DNA of 64,000 bases from positions 930,001 through 994,000 of the forward strand of contig NZ_CP061281.1 of assembly GCF_014621695.1 (NCBI RefSeq), read 5' to 3'. The position numbers and the translations under genes were made by a program. Positions within the stretch are counted from its first letter, which is position 1; every line of letters begins with the position of its first letter. This document shows positions 43,364-51,818 of this stretch, one piece after another. The notes under the pieces were generated by a model that made no database searches, had not been told where the DNA came from, and saw only the letters and a program-made list of their open reading frames with translations. Origin of the DNA: Streptomyces xanthii (GTDB lineage: Bacteria > Actinomycetota > Actinomycetes > Streptomycetales > Streptomycetaceae).

Positions 43364-43876
43364 TCAGTACGCGCCGAAGACGTTGTCGATCGAGCCGTAG
43401 CGGTCGGCGGCGTAGTTCGCGGCGGCCGTGATGTTGGCGACCGGGTCGGTCAGGGAGTAGGCGGTGCCCTCGACGTGGTAAGCGTCGAAGGTCGGCTGGA
43501 TCACCTGGAGCAGACCGATGGACGGGGTGCCGTTCTGGGCGTTGATGTCCCAGTTGTTCTGGGCCAGCGGGTTGCCGGAGGACTCGCGCATGATGTTGCG
43601 GTAGAGGCCGTCGTACGAACCGGGGATGCCCTTGGCGGCCATGATGTCGAGCGACTCGCGGATCCAGCCGTCGAGGTTGTTCGCGTAGCCCTTGGCGGCG
43701 ACCAGGGACGCCGTCGTCACCGAGGCGGGGGCCGCGGCGGGCTCGGCGGCCTGCGCGGTGGTGGGGACCAGGGTGAGCGCGGCGGCCACGGCGCCGGCAC
43801 CGGCGATTCCGGCGACGGAGAAGCGGGGAAGGCGAGCGGTGCGGGCGGCGCCGGTCCGGGTGCGCTTGAGCTTCAT
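43364..43876 (-). CDS. secreted lytic transglycosylase SLT-domain protein
   Basis: 170 residues. Signal peptide 1-44 (FSVAGIAGAGAVAAALTLVPTTAQAAE). The catalytic domain is a short actinobacterial SLT/lysozyme-like fold: LYRNIMRESSGNPLAQNNWD with Glu98, NGTPSIGLLQVIQPTFDAYH, and ITAAANYAADRYGSIDNVFGAY. It cleaves glycan strands of peptidoglycan. I use ATG 43876 (MKLKRTRTG) because GGGAG is near it and the signal peptide starts there. A 350-base region with structured leader sequence lies upstream. Confidence 0.9.
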   Translation of the reverse strand: MKLKRTRTGAARTARLPRFSVAGIAGAGAVAAALTLVPTTAQAAEPAAAPASVTTASLVAAKGYANNLDGWIRESLDIMAAKGIPGSYDGLYRNIMRESSGNPLAQNNWDINAQNGTPSIGLLQVIQPTFDAYHVEGTAYSLTDPVANITAAANYAADRYGSIDNVFGAY

Positions 43877-44227
43877 GCGGGGGAACTCCCTGGTGCGTCG
43901 TGAGGCTCCGGCGGAGGATCCACCGGTCTGCCGTCCCGGCTGCTGCCTGGAACGACGCACAGCTTTAGGGGCGGTCCACACAGGACGCAAAGGTGTGACG
44001 TACTACCCGACTACGCAGTAAACGGACGTCTCGGCGAGGCGGAGCACGCCGGGGCCACGGCGTGCGGCTACTACCCGGGCCCGTAGATGACCCAGGTCAC
44101 ATGGCGCGGCTCACACAGGCGTGTCCGATCCGCCCTTTTCCTCCCCGCGTCACGCGGCGCCAGCCCCCTGACCTGCGCAATTTCGGGATTTGTCCCGCTT
44201 TCAGCAGGCATGGTCGGATGGGATGGA
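43877..44227 (-). promoter_or_regulatory. long leader/intergenic region of the transglycosylase gene
   Basis: No gene. On the minus strand it contains, in order: a small hairpin (GCGGGA CAAA TCCCG), a palindrome TGACC-TG-GGTCA (44089-44100) inside a Crp-like TGTGA-N6-TCA context, an 8-bp hairpin GCACGCCG/CGGCGTGC (44044-44065) that could terminate the upstream transporter transcript, and a 9-bp long-range stem (43893-43960) ending 16 bases before the start codon. Confidence 0.5.
43893..43960 (-). promoter_or_regulatory. structured 5' leader, candidate cis-regulatory RNA
   Basis: Minus strand: GTGCGTCGT (43960-43952) pairs perfectly with ACGACGCAC (43901-43893), enclosing about 50 bases with smaller GC hairpins. 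The 3' arm ends eight bases before a GGGAG ribosome site. Streptomycete wall-hydrolase genes are often under ydaO/c-di-AMP riboswitches, but I cannot match the ydaO consensus here, so the class is unassigned. Confidence 0.35.
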
Positions 44228-45625
44228 TCAAGCCTGGGCGCGCCCACGGAGACGGACCGGGACATAGAGGACAAGAGCGACTACGAAGGCCACGTAGTAG
44301 CCGAGGTCGGCGCCGTGCAGGGCTTCGGCGACGGGCCCCACGTAGAGGGCGGTGTCCATGAACGGCACGGTGGCGGCGAAGGACCCGGCGAACGCGATCA
44401 GGGCGGGCAGCACCGGCTGCGGCCGGCTCTCCTCCGCCACGAGGTCCACGGGCGCCCCGCCGCGGGCGCGGTGGCGGGCCAGCCAGTCGACGAGGACGAC
44501 GGCGACGAAGCCGGGGATCCAGTAGCCGACGAACAGCAGGACGTTCTGGAAGCGGGCCGCGGTGTCGGCCGCGTGCATCCACAGCACGAGCGGGAAGCCC
44601 AGGAGCGCGGCGAGCGCCGCGCCGAGCGGGCGGGGCAGGCGGACGCCGACGACCTGGAGGGCGAGCGAGCCGCTGTAGTCGTTCATGGCGTTGCTGCACA
44701 GCGCGGCGAGCGCGACGGCGAGCAGTCCCAGCGAGCCGACGACGCCTCCGCCGAGGAGGGTGTCGACGCCCTGGGCGGTCTGGTCGGTGAAGACGGACGT
44801 GCCCCACAGGCCAAGCGCCTCGACCGCGGTGAAGGAGACGGTGATGCCCGCGAGGGTGCACCAGAACATGCGGGACGGGGACGTGGTGCGCGGCAGGTAG
44901 CGGCTGAAGTCGCTCGCGTACGGGGCCCAGGACACGGACAGGCTGAGCGCGATCGTGGTGGTGAGGACGAACGCGCCGATCCGGTCGGCGCCCTGCGCGG
45001 CGCCGTGGGACGCGGGGGTCACGCCCGCGTCCGCGAGGCGCAGGGCCAGGGCGCAGAAGGCGACCGCGAGGACGGCCGTCATCCACTTCTGCAGGCGGTG
45101 GATCGCCTCGTAGCCGAACGCGCCGAGCAGGCCCTGCGCACCCATCATGACGAGGGCCCCGAGCCAGAACGGCCAGCCGCACAGCCGGGCGAGCGCGTCG
45201 CCGCCGAACAGGCCGATGAGCGCGTCCCACGCGATGGACGACAGCCACTGGAGCGCGCCGGGGACCACGACGCCTCGGCCGAACGCGAGGCGGGCGAGCG
45301 GCAGTTGTCCGGCGCCGGTGCGGCTGCCCCAGGTGCCGAGGTAGGCGGTGGGGACCGCGCCGAGGACCGTACCGAGGACGACGGCGGCCAGCGCCGTCGC
45401 GAAGTCGAGGCCGAGGGCGATGCCGACGGTGCCGGTGAAGACGCCGCTCATCGTCAGGTTCGGCGCGAACCAGACGGTGAAGAGGCGTCCGGCGCCGCCG
45501 TAGCGGTGCTCCTCGGGGACGGGGGCGATGCCGCGCGCCTCGGGGCGCCAGTCCCCCGGCGCGGTGGGCATCCGCCCGTCGAAGGCGGTGCTCCGGGGCT
45601 CGCTCGAGACATGCGGTATCGACAT
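44228..45625 (-). CDS. NCS1 family transporter, probable hydroxymethylpyrimidine/thiamine-precursor permease (CytX-like)
   Basis: 465 residues, about twelve helices of the NCS1 (purine-cytosine permease-like) family: FAPNLTMSGVFTGTVGIALGLDF, TWGSRTGAGQLPLARLAFGR, LSVSWAPYASDFSRYLPRTTSP, and the NDYSGSLALQVVGVRLPRP loop. The TPP riboswitch just upstream says it moves a thiamine precursor, most likely HMP, by sodium or proton symport (inference). I choose ATG 45625: the GGAGG in the riboswitch 3' arm is nine to ten bases upstream; ATG 45634 would overlap it. Confidence 0.88.
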   Translation of the reverse strand: MSIPHVSSEPRSTAFDGRMPTAPGDWRPEARGIAPVPEEHRYGGAGRLFTVWFAPNLTMSGVFTGTVGIALGLDFATALAAVVLGTVLGAVPTAYLGTWGSRTGAGQLPLARLAFGRGVVVPGALQWLSSIAWDALIGLFGGDALARLCGWPFWLGALVMMGAQGLLGAFGYEAIHRLQKWMTAVLAVAFCALALRLADAGVTPASHGAAQGADRIGAFVLTTTIALSLSVSWAPYASDFSRYLPRTTSPSRMFWCTLAGITVSFTAVEALGLWGTSVFTDQTAQGVDTLLGGGVVGSLGLLAVALAALCSNAMNDYSGSLALQVVGVRLPRPLGAALAALLGFPLVLWMHAADTAARFQNVLLFVGYWIPGFVAVVLVDWLARHRARGGAPVDLVAEESRPQPVLPALIAFAGSFAATVPFMDTALYVGPVAEALHGADLGYYVAFVVALVLYVPVRLRGRAQA

Positions 45626-45633
45626 CGCTGACA

Positions 45634-45710
45634 TCCCTCCGCCAGTGCTAACTGGTTCAGGTTCTACGGGTGTGATCTCAGCTCCTCGCATGTGCGGGAG
45701 CACCCCGTGT
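45634..45710 (-). promoter_or_regulatory. TPP riboswitch (THI element)
   Basis: Minus strand carries the conserved core ACACGGGGTGCTC, then GCTGAGATCACACCC, GAACCTGAACCAGTTAG, CACTGGCGGAGGGA. These are the P1/P2 strands, the pyrimidine-sensor T-loop (CTGAGA), and the pyrophosphate-sensor (ACCTGA...GG..GGGA) of the TPP aptamer. The last GGAGG is the ribosome site of the NCS1 gene, so TPP binding should block translation directly. Confidence 0.95.
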
Positions 45711-45813
45711 CGGGCAGTACGGGAGCGAACACTAGCCGTTCGCCGGGCGTGGGACGAAGCCGCCCCCGGCTCCGTCCCACACTCCGGTCAGCAGTCCTGA
45801 CGTCGGGGGCGCG

Positions 45814-47226
45814 TCACATGTTGATCATGTGGCCCGCGAGTCCGTGCACCGCCTCCTTCACCGCCTCGCCGAGGGTCGGGTGCGCGTGCACGTTGCGGGC
45901 GACCTCGTGGACGGTGAGGTCCCACTGCTGGGCCAGCGTCAGTTCCGGCAGCAGCTCGGTGACGTCGGGGCCGATCAGGTGCCCGCCGATGAGCTCGCCG
46001 TGCGTGGCGTCGCTGATGAGCTTCACGAAGCCGTTGGTGTCGCCGAGGCCGTGCGCCTTGCCGTTCGCCATGAAGGGGAACTTGGCGACCTTCACGTCGT
46101 AGCCGAGGTCGCGGGCCTGCGCCTCCGTGTAGCCGAAACTCGCGATCTGCGGCTGGCAGTAGGTGGCCCGCGGGATCATCGCGTAGTCGAGCTCCATCGT
46201 CTCGGCACCGGCGAGGGTCTCGGCGGCGATGACGCCCATCGCCTCGGCGGTGTGCGCGAGCATCAGCTTCGCGGTGACGTCGCCGATGGCGTAGATGTGC
46301 GGCACGGACGTGCGGCAGAAGCCGTCGACCTGGATCGCGCCGCGCTCGGTGAGCGCCACGCCGGTGCCCTCCAGACCGTAGCCCGTGACGTTGGGCGCGA
46401 AGCCGATCGCCTGGAGGACCTTGTCCGCGGTGAGGACCTGCTGGGCGCCGTCCTTGCCGGTGACGGTGACGCGGACGTCGGGGCCGGACTCGTCGATGGA
46501 CTCGACCCGGGTCGAGGTCAGCACGTCGATGCCCAGCTTGCGGTACTGGCGGGCCAGTTCGGCCGACACCTCGGCGTCCTCGAGGGGCGCCATCCGGTCG
46601 AGGAACTCGACGATCGTGACCTTCACGCCGTACTGGTGCAGCACGTACGCGAACTCGATGCCGATGGCGCCCGCGCCGGCGATGACGATCGAGCGGGGCA
46701 GGTCGTCGGCGAGGATCTGCTCCTCGAAGGTGACGACGCGTTCGCTGCGCCGGGTGCCGGGCAGCAGCCGGGGCGTGGCGCCGGTGGCGATGATGCAGTT
46801 CTCGAAACCGATGGTGCGGGTCGTGCCGTCGGCCCCGGCGACCTGGAGGGTGTGCGCGTCGAGGAAGGTGCCGCGGCCGTCGAACTCCGTGATCTTGTTC
46901 TTCTTCATCAGGTAGTGGACGCCCTTGACGCGGCCGTCGGCGACCTTGCGGCTGCGGGTGAAGGCCTCGCCGTAGTCGAAGGTGACCTGGCCGTCGACCT
47001 TGATGCCGAAGGTCTTCGCCTCGTGGTTGAAGATGTGGGCCAGTTCCGCGTTGCGCAGCAGGGCCTTGGTGGGGATGCAGCCCACGTTCAGACAGACGCC
47101 GCCCCAGTACTTCTCCTCGACGACCGCGACCCGCTTGCCGAGCTGGGCCGCCCGGACCGCGGCCACGTATCCGCCGGGTCCCGCTCCCAGTACGACCACG
47201 TCGAACCGCTCGTCCTGCTCCACCAT
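45814..47226 (-). CDS. lpdA: dihydrolipoyl dehydrogenase
   Basis: 470 residues, NAD-linked flavoprotein that reoxidises dihydrolipoamide of 2-oxoacid dehydrogenase complexes. FAD motif [18 protein letters not shown], redox disulfide [16 protein letters not shown] motif [17 protein letters not shown], second FAD site [20 protein letters not shown], and C-terminal His-Glu dyad [16 protein letters not shown] 47226 has AGAGG eight bases upstream; ATG 47232 is also possible. No E1/E2 genes are adjacent, so it probably serves complexes encoded elsewhere. Confidence 0.94.
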   Translation of the reverse strand: MVEQDERFDVVVLGAGPGGYVAAVRAAQLGKRVAVVEEKYWGGVCLNVGCIPTKALLRNAELAHIFNHEAKTFGIKVDGQVTFDYGEAFTRSRKVADGRVKGVHYLMKKNKITEFDGRGTFLDAHTLQVAGADGTTRTIGFENCIIATGATPRLLPGTRRSERVVTFEEQILADDLPRSIVIAGAGAIGIEFAYVLHQYGVKVTIVEFLDRMAPLEDAEVSAELARQYRKLGIDVLTSTRVESIDESGPDVRVTVTGKDGAQQVLTADKVLQAIGFAPNVTGYGLEGTGVALTERGAIQVDGFCRTSVPHIYAIGDVTAKLMLAHTAEAMGVIAAETLAGAETMELDYAMIPRATYCQPQIASFGYTEAQARDLGYDVKVAKFPFMANGKAHGLGDTNGFVKLISDATHGELIGGHLIGPDVTELLPELTLAQQWDLTVHEVARNVHAHPTLGEAVKEAVHGLAGHMINM

Positions 47227-47402
47227 GACCATGTCCTCTTTCATAGCTTCGTCCGTCGCGGGGATCGCCCGCCGTGTCGGATTCTGCCGCTCCGCCGGGT
47301 CGGCCACCACCGCGATCAAGCGCATACCCTCGACAGCGTCGGACATCACAGTCGGCGGACACGACAGTCGTCACCGTCGCCGGACATCGCAGGGGAGGCG
47401 AA

Positions 47403-48305
47403 GTGTCCCGGTCCCTCGGACGCGGGCGGCCGCTCGCGGTCGTGCTGTGCGTGCTCGCCCTGCTGCTGCTCGGTCCGAGCGCGCCCGGCGGGACGCTCGT
47501 CGCCCGGCCCGCGCTGCCGCCGGGCGCGCCCACGGCCGTCGTCGAGGGCCGGGTCATGACGTGGAACCTGTGCAATCCCTGCGGCGGCCCTGAACTCGCC
47601 GTCGGCCGGGCCGCGCACATCGCCGCGTACGCGCCGCAGGTCATCGGCTTCCAGGAGGCGTGCGCGCGGGACGTCGAGCGGATCCGCGCCCATCTGGAGC
47701 GCCTGTACGGGCTGCGCTACCACGTGGCGTACGGGCCGGTGCTGCGCAACTGGGGGCGCTGCGGCGGGCTGCCGTGGCGGGCGGGCGGCTTCGGGCAGGC
47801 GATCCTGTCGGCTCAGCCGATGACGCGGCGCGGGAGCGTGGAGTACCCGGACGGCGGCTCCGAGGACCGCGGCTATCTGGCCGTCACCACCGAGGTGGGC
47901 GGCCGGCGGGTCCGCGTCTTCGACACGCATCTCGCCCAGCGCAGCCAGGCGCCGGTCCGGGCGGGCCAGGTCCGTTTCCTCGCGGCGGCCGTCTCGCGGT
48001 ACGCGCACGCGATCGTGCTCGGCGACTTCAACGCCGTGCCCGGCTCGTCCGAGCTGCGCCCCATGTGGAAGGTGGCCCGGAACGCCGCGCCCGAGTGCGG
48101 CCCCTCCCCCACGACGGACTGTGCCACCACGACGGACTGGCACAGCACCTTCGACTACGTCTTCCTGCGCGGGATCGCGGCGCGCGGGCACGGGGTCCAT
48201 CCGAGCCGGTACTCGGACCACGACGCCGTCCACGCCGACCTCGGGCCGGCTTTACGGACGGCGCCCGGCTCAGTCCGCGGTGCGGAAGGCGACCCGGCCT
48301 CCTGA
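47403..48305 (+). CDS. secreted endonuclease/exonuclease/phosphatase family protein
   Basis: 300 residues. Signal peptide or anchor: PLAVVLCVLALLLLGPSAPGG (about 8-30). EEP fold: MTWNLCNPCGG (Asn), GFQEACARD (metal Glu), VFDTHLAQRSQAP (His), VLGDFNAVPGSSEL (Asp/Asn), and YSDHDAVHADL (catalytic Asp-His). All key residues are present, so it should be an active extracellular nuclease or phosphoesterase. GTG 47403 follows AGGGGAGG. The 3' end overlaps the hydratase gene by 36 bases on the other strand. Confidence 0.9.
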   Translation: MSRSLGRGRPLAVVLCVLALLLLGPSAPGGTLVARPALPPGAPTAVVEGRVMTWNLCNPCGGPELAVGRAAHIAAYAPQVIGFQEACARDVERIRAHLERLYGLRYHVAYGPVLRNWGRCGGLPWRAGGFGQAILSAQPMTRRGSVEYPDGGSEDRGYLAVTTEVGGRRVRVFDTHLAQRSQAPVRAGQVRFLAAAVSRYAHAIVLGDFNAVPGSSELRPMWKVARNAAPECGPSPTTDCATTTDWHSTFDYVFLRGIAARGHGVHPSRYSDHDAVHADLGPALRTAPGSVRGAEGDPAS

Positions 48306-49103
48306 CAGGGCCGCGCTCCCCCGCTCCGCGTCGGCCGCGGTGAACGTCAGGGCGCGCGGGCCGTCCGTCCGGCACTCCGCGATCAGCCGGTCGCCGGGGA
48401 ACACCGGAGCCGAGAAGCGGGCCTCCAGGGTCTCCAGGTCGGCGGGGTGGGCGCCCAGGGTGCGGGCGAGCGGCAGCGTCGTCGCGGCGAGCGTGCACAG
48501 GCCGTGCAGGAACGGACGGGGCATGCCGGCGGCGCGGGCGGCCGCTGGGTCGATGTGCATGGCGTGCCGGTCGCCCAGCAGGCGGTAGAGCGCGGCCTGT
48601 TCGGCGTGCGTGGGCACGGTGACGCGGTGGTCGGGCGCGGTGCCGGACGGGCGCGGCACGGAGGGGCCGCGCTCGCCGCCGAAGCCTCCGCGCCCCGGGG
48701 CGAACAGGGACCAGGTCGCCACGAAGAACTCGCTCTCCACCTCGACCTCGTAGACGGCGGCGGCGCCCTTGTCCCACACCTCCGACACCCGTGCCGACAT
48801 GGTGAGTTCGCCGCTGCGCGGCAGGGGGCGGCGCACGGTGAGGCGCTGCGCCCCGTGGACGGCGGTGGTCACGTCGAACGCGCCCGCCGAGCCGAGGGCG
48901 TCCGGCGCCCACTGGGCGAGGGTGAGCGCGAAGGTGGGAAGGACCTGCAGCCGGTCCTCGTGGACGAGGTCGAGCTCGTCGGCGCGGGCGCCGACGGCGA
49001 GCGCGTAGAGGATCGCGTCGCGTTCGGCGTAGGCGACGGTGCGGGTGCCGAGGGCGTGGCCGCGCCAGTCGGCGCCGGTCAGTTCGGACACGGGTGCGTT
49101 CAT
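48270..49103 (-). CDS. MaoC/HTD2-like enoyl-CoA hydratase (Rv3538-like), last gene of the igr-like operon
   Basis: 277 residues, double hotdog. N-terminal half begins YAERDAILYALAVGARADEL and DRLQVLPTFALTLAQW, as in (R)-specific MFE2/Rv3538-type hydratases. C-terminal hydratase-2 motif is LLGDRHAMHIDPAAARAAG, followed by PRPFLHGLCT; catalytic Asp and His remain though the usual N-P is changed to H-A. It should hydrate 2-enoyl-CoA thioesters of a bulky side chain. Its ATG overlaps the Ltp2-like stop (ATGA). Confidence 0.82.
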   Translation of the reverse strand: MNAPVSELTGADWRGHALGTRTVAYAERDAILYALAVGARADELDLVHEDRLQVLPTFALTLAQWAPDALGSAGAFDVTTAVHGAQRLTVRRPLPRSGELTMSARVSEVWDKGAAAVYEVEVESEFFVATWSLFAPGRGGFGGERGPSVPRPSGTAPDHRVTVPTHAEQAALYRLLGDRHAMHIDPAAARAAGMPRPFLHGLCTLAATTLPLARTLGAHPADLETLEARFSAPVFPGDRLIAECRTDGPRALTFTAADAERGSAALSGGRVAFRTAD

Positions 49104-50284
49104 CGGTCGACTCCCAGGACGAGACCGCTGGTGGGGACGCCGGTGCCGGCCGTGACGAGCACGTGGCCGACGCCGTCGGGTTGGTTGCAGGAGGTGCCGC
49201 GCACGAGGCGGACCCCCTCGGCGATGCCGTTCATGCCGTGCAGATAGGCCTCGCCGAGCTGGCCGCCGTGCGTGTTGACGGGCAGCCGGCCACCGAGTTC
49301 GAGATGGCCGTCGGCGATGAAGTCCTTGGCCTCGCCGGTGCCGCAGAAGCCGAGCTCCTCCAGTTGCGGCAGGACCAGCGGGGTGAAGTGGTCGTAGAGG
49401 ATCGCGGCGTCGACCTCGTCGGGGCTAAGCCCGCTCTGCGCGTACAACTGCCGGGCGACCAGGCCCATTTCGGGGATGCCGCTGATCTCGGGGCGGTAGT
49501 AGCTGGTCATCATGTGCTGGTCGTCGCCGAGGCCCTGCGCGGCGGCGCGGATCACGGCCGGGGGGTGCGGCAGGTCGCGGGCGCGTTCGGCGGAGACGAT
49601 GACGAGGGCCTGGCCGCCGTCGGTCTCCTGGCAGCAGTCGAGCAGCCGCAGCGGTTCGGCGATCCAGCGGGAGGCCTGGTGGTCGGCGAGCGTGATGGGC
49701 CGCTCGTAGTACCAGGCGGCGGGGTTGGTCGCGGCGTGCTTGCGGTCGACGACGGCGACGCGGCCGAAGTCCTCGCTGGTGGCCCCGTACTCGTGCAGGT
49801 AGCGGCGGGCGAACAGGGCGACCCACTGGGCGGGCGTGTTGAGCCCGAAGGGGGTCATCCACGCGTACGCGGCACGGTCGGCGCTGGTGTCCATGACGCG
49901 GTCGGCCTGGCCGAGCCCGTACCGCTCGCCGGAGCGCTCGTTGAACGCCCGGTAGCAGACGACGACTTCGGCGGCGCCGGTGGCTACGGCCATGGCGGCC
50001 TGCTGCACGGTGCCGCAGCCGGCGCCGCCGCCGTAGCCGATGCGTGAGAAGAAGGTGACCTCGCCCATGCCGGTGTTGCGGGCGACGTGGATCTCGGAGT
50101 TGGTCTCGGCGGTGAAGGTGACGAGGCCGTCGACGTCGGCGGGGGTGAGTCCGGCGTCGGCGAGCGCGGCGAGCACCGCCTCGCAGGCGAGCCGGAGTTC
50201 GCTGCGTCCGGAGGCCTTGGAGAACTCGGTGGCGCCGATCCCGGCGATCGCCGCGCGGCCCGACAGCGGGCTCGCGCCGGTCAC
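49100..50284 (-). CDS. ltp2: lipid-transfer protein/SCP-x thiolase-like aldolase (Ltp2-like)
   Basis: 394 residues, thiolase fold of the Ltp2 type: AAIAGIGATEFSKASGRSEL, GYGGGAGCGTVQQAAMAVATG, AILYDHFTPLVLPQLEELGFC, and NTHGGQLGEAYLHGMNGIAEGVRLVRG. In mycobacteria Ltp2 is the retro-aldolase that releases propionyl-CoA from the steroid C17 side chain and works bound to the DUF35 domain of ChsH2, whose homologue is two genes upstream. ATG 50284 overlaps the ChsH1-like stop. Most likely the same chemistry on a sterol-like or other ring-bearing substrate. Confidence 0.85.
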   Translation of the reverse strand: MTGASPLSGRAAIAGIGATEFSKASGRSELRLACEAVLAALADAGLTPADVDGLVTFTAETNSEIHVARNTGMGEVTFFSRIGYGGGAGCGTVQQAAMAVATGAAEVVVCYRAFNERSGERYGLGQADRVMDTSADRAAYAWMTPFGLNTPAQWVALFARRYLHEYGATSEDFGRVAVVDRKHAATNPAAWYYERPITLADHQASRWIAEPLRLLDCCQETDGGQALVIVSAERARDLPHPPAVIRAAAQGLGDDQHMMTSYYRPEISGIPEMGLVARQLYAQSGLSPDEVDAAILYDHFTPLVLPQLEELGFCGTGEAKDFIADGHLELGGRLPVNTHGGQLGEAYLHGMNGIAEGVRLVRGTSCNQPDGVGHVLVTAGTGVPTSGLVLGVDR

Positions 50285-50721
50285 CGCGGGGCTCCGGCCG
50301 GGAGGGACAGGGCGATGGTGCCGGTGACGTGGGCGCCGAGGCTGTTGGTGCCGCGCACCGCGATCTCCACGCGCCGGTCCGCGTCCGTCTTGGTGACGAC
50401 GGTTCCGGTCAGCACCATCGTGTCGCCGGGGTGGTTGGGGGCGCCGAGGCGGATGCGGAGGGCGCGGACGACGGCGCCCGGTCCGGCCCAGCCGGTTGCG
50501 TACCGGTCGACGAGGCCGTTCGTGGTGAGGATGTTCATGAAGATGTCCTTCGAACCGCGCGCGCGGGCGAGTTCGGGGTCGTGGTGCACGTCCTGGTAGT
50601 CGCGGCTCGCCAGCGCGGTGGCGACGATCAGGCTCCGGGTGACGGGGATCTCCAGCGGCGGCAGTGCCTCGCCGACCGTCACGTCGTCGTACGTCCGGGT
50701 GGGGGCGGCCGGGGCGGTCAC
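50281..50721 (-). CDS. chsH1: MaoC-like dehydratase, ChsH1-like subunit
   Basis: 146-residue single hotdog. Catalytic motif SRDYQDVHHDPELARARGSKDIFMNILTTNG holds Asp and His in the hydratase positions, and GAPNHPGDTMVLTGTVV is the usual strand. In the known complex ChsH1 supplies the active residues while the MaoC domain of ChsH2 is the inactive partner. GTG 50721 overlaps the upstream dehydrogenase stop (GTGA), with AGGAGG eight to nine bases before it. Confidence 0.85.
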   Translation of the reverse strand: MTAPAAPTRTYDDVTVGEALPPLEIPVTRSLIVATALASRDYQDVHHDPELARARGSKDIFMNILTTNGLVDRYATGWAGPGAVVRALRIRLGAPNHPGDTMVLTGTVVTKTDADRRVEIAVRGTNSLGAHVTGTIALSLPAGAPR

Positions 50722-51818
50722 GCGGGCACCTCCTGCGCGGCGAGGAGGTCGCCGAGCCGGGCGAGGCCCGCGCCGGGGCCGCCGAGGGTGGTGGAGAGCT
50801 GCCGGCCCCACAGGAAGTGCCGGTGGACCGGGTAGTCGGTGTCGACGCCGAGGCCGCCGTGCACGTGCTGGACCCGGTGCACGACGTTCGCGCCGCCGTC
50901 CCCGGCCCACCACTTGGCGACGAGCACGGCCTGCTCGGCGCCTTCCCCGTCCGCGAGCGCGGTGACCGCCTGCCACAGGGTCACGCGCATCGCCTCGATG
51001 TCGATGAGGCAGTCGGCGAGCTGGTGCCGGACGGCCTGGAACGTGGCCAGGGGGCGGCCGAACTGCTCGCGCGCCGCGAGGTACGTGGCGGCGTGTGCCA
51101 ACGCGCCCTGCGCGACACCGAGTTGGAGTGCGGCGAGCGCGACGGACGCCTGGTCCACGAGCCGCTCCACGACGCCGTCGCCGGGTGTTCCGACGGCCCG
51201 GGCGCGGGCGCCGGCGAGGTCGAGGTGGGCGCTCAGGTCGTGGGTGGTGGTCTCGGCGGGCGTCCAGGTCACGCCGGGCGCGTCGGCGGCGAGCAGGAAC
51301 AGGCCCGGTCCGGCGTCGGTGGCGGCGCTCACCAGGACGTGCCCGGCGCCGGCCGGTGAGGGGACGACGGCCTTGGACCCGTCGAGCCGCCAGCCGTCCT
51401 CGTCGGGGCGGGCCGTCGTCGTCCGGGGGTCGCGCGGGTCGGCGGGCCCGAACTCCTCCAGGGCCAGCGTGACTCGGGTGCTGCCGTCGGCGAGGGAGGA
51501 CAGCGGCGGACAGCCGCCGTGGGCGGCCAGGGTCAGGGCGCCGAGGACGACGGGCCACAGCGGGACGGGCGCGACGCGGCGGCCCTGCTCCTCCAGGAGC
51601 ACGCAGAGCGCGGGCAGGCCGAGGCCCGCGCCGCCGGCCGCCTCGGGCAGCGGGGCGGCGAGCAGGCCGGACGCGGCGAGGGTCCGCCAGAGCTCCTCGT
51701 CGGTGCGGGTTTCGGAGGTCTCGACGGCGCGCAGCCGGTCCGGGGTCGCCCGGTCGTCGAAGATCTCACGGGCGAGGTCCCGCAGGGCTTCGAGTTCTTC
51801 TCCCAGGGAGAAATCCAT
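50718..51818 (-). CDS. acyl-CoA dehydrogenase, FadE28/ChsE1-like subunit without catalytic Glu
   Basis: 366 residues. Motifs: FSLGEELEALRDLAREIFDDRATPDRL, WRLDGSKAVVPSPAGAGHVLVSA, VLVAKWWAGDGG and VQHVHGGLGVDTDYPVHRHFLWGRQL. The segment where acyl-CoA dehydrogenases carry the base reads VDQASVALAALQLGVAQ (no Glu), and the later position reads TLGGPG rather than IYEGT. It should be the non-catalytic, FAD/CoA-shaping half of a heteromeric enzyme with the gene at 52777. ATG 51818 with GGAGG upstream overlaps the ChsH2-like stop. Confidence 0.85.
   Translation of the reverse strand: MDFSLGEELEALRDLAREIFDDRATPDRLRAVETSETRTDEELWRTLAASGLLAAPLPEAAGGAGLGLPALCVLLEEQGRRVAPVPLWPVVLGALTLAAHGGCPPLSSLADGSTRVTLALEEFGPADPRDPRTTTARPDEDGWRLDGSKAVVPSPAGAGHVLVSAATDAGPGLFLLAADAPGVTWTPAETTTHDLSAHLDLAGARARAVGTPGDGVVERLVDQASVALAALQLGVAQGALAHAATYLAAREQFGRPLATFQAVRHQLADCLIDIEAMRVTLWQAVTALADGEGAEQAVLVAKWWAGDGGANVVHRVQHVHGGLGVDTDYPVHRHFLWGRQLSTTLGGPGAGLARLGDLLAAQEVPA

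Noticed and set aside
43877..44227. ydaO (c-di-AMP) riboswitch before the transglycosylase
   Set aside because: Expected from genome context but the conserved ydaO sequence blocks could not be found by eye.
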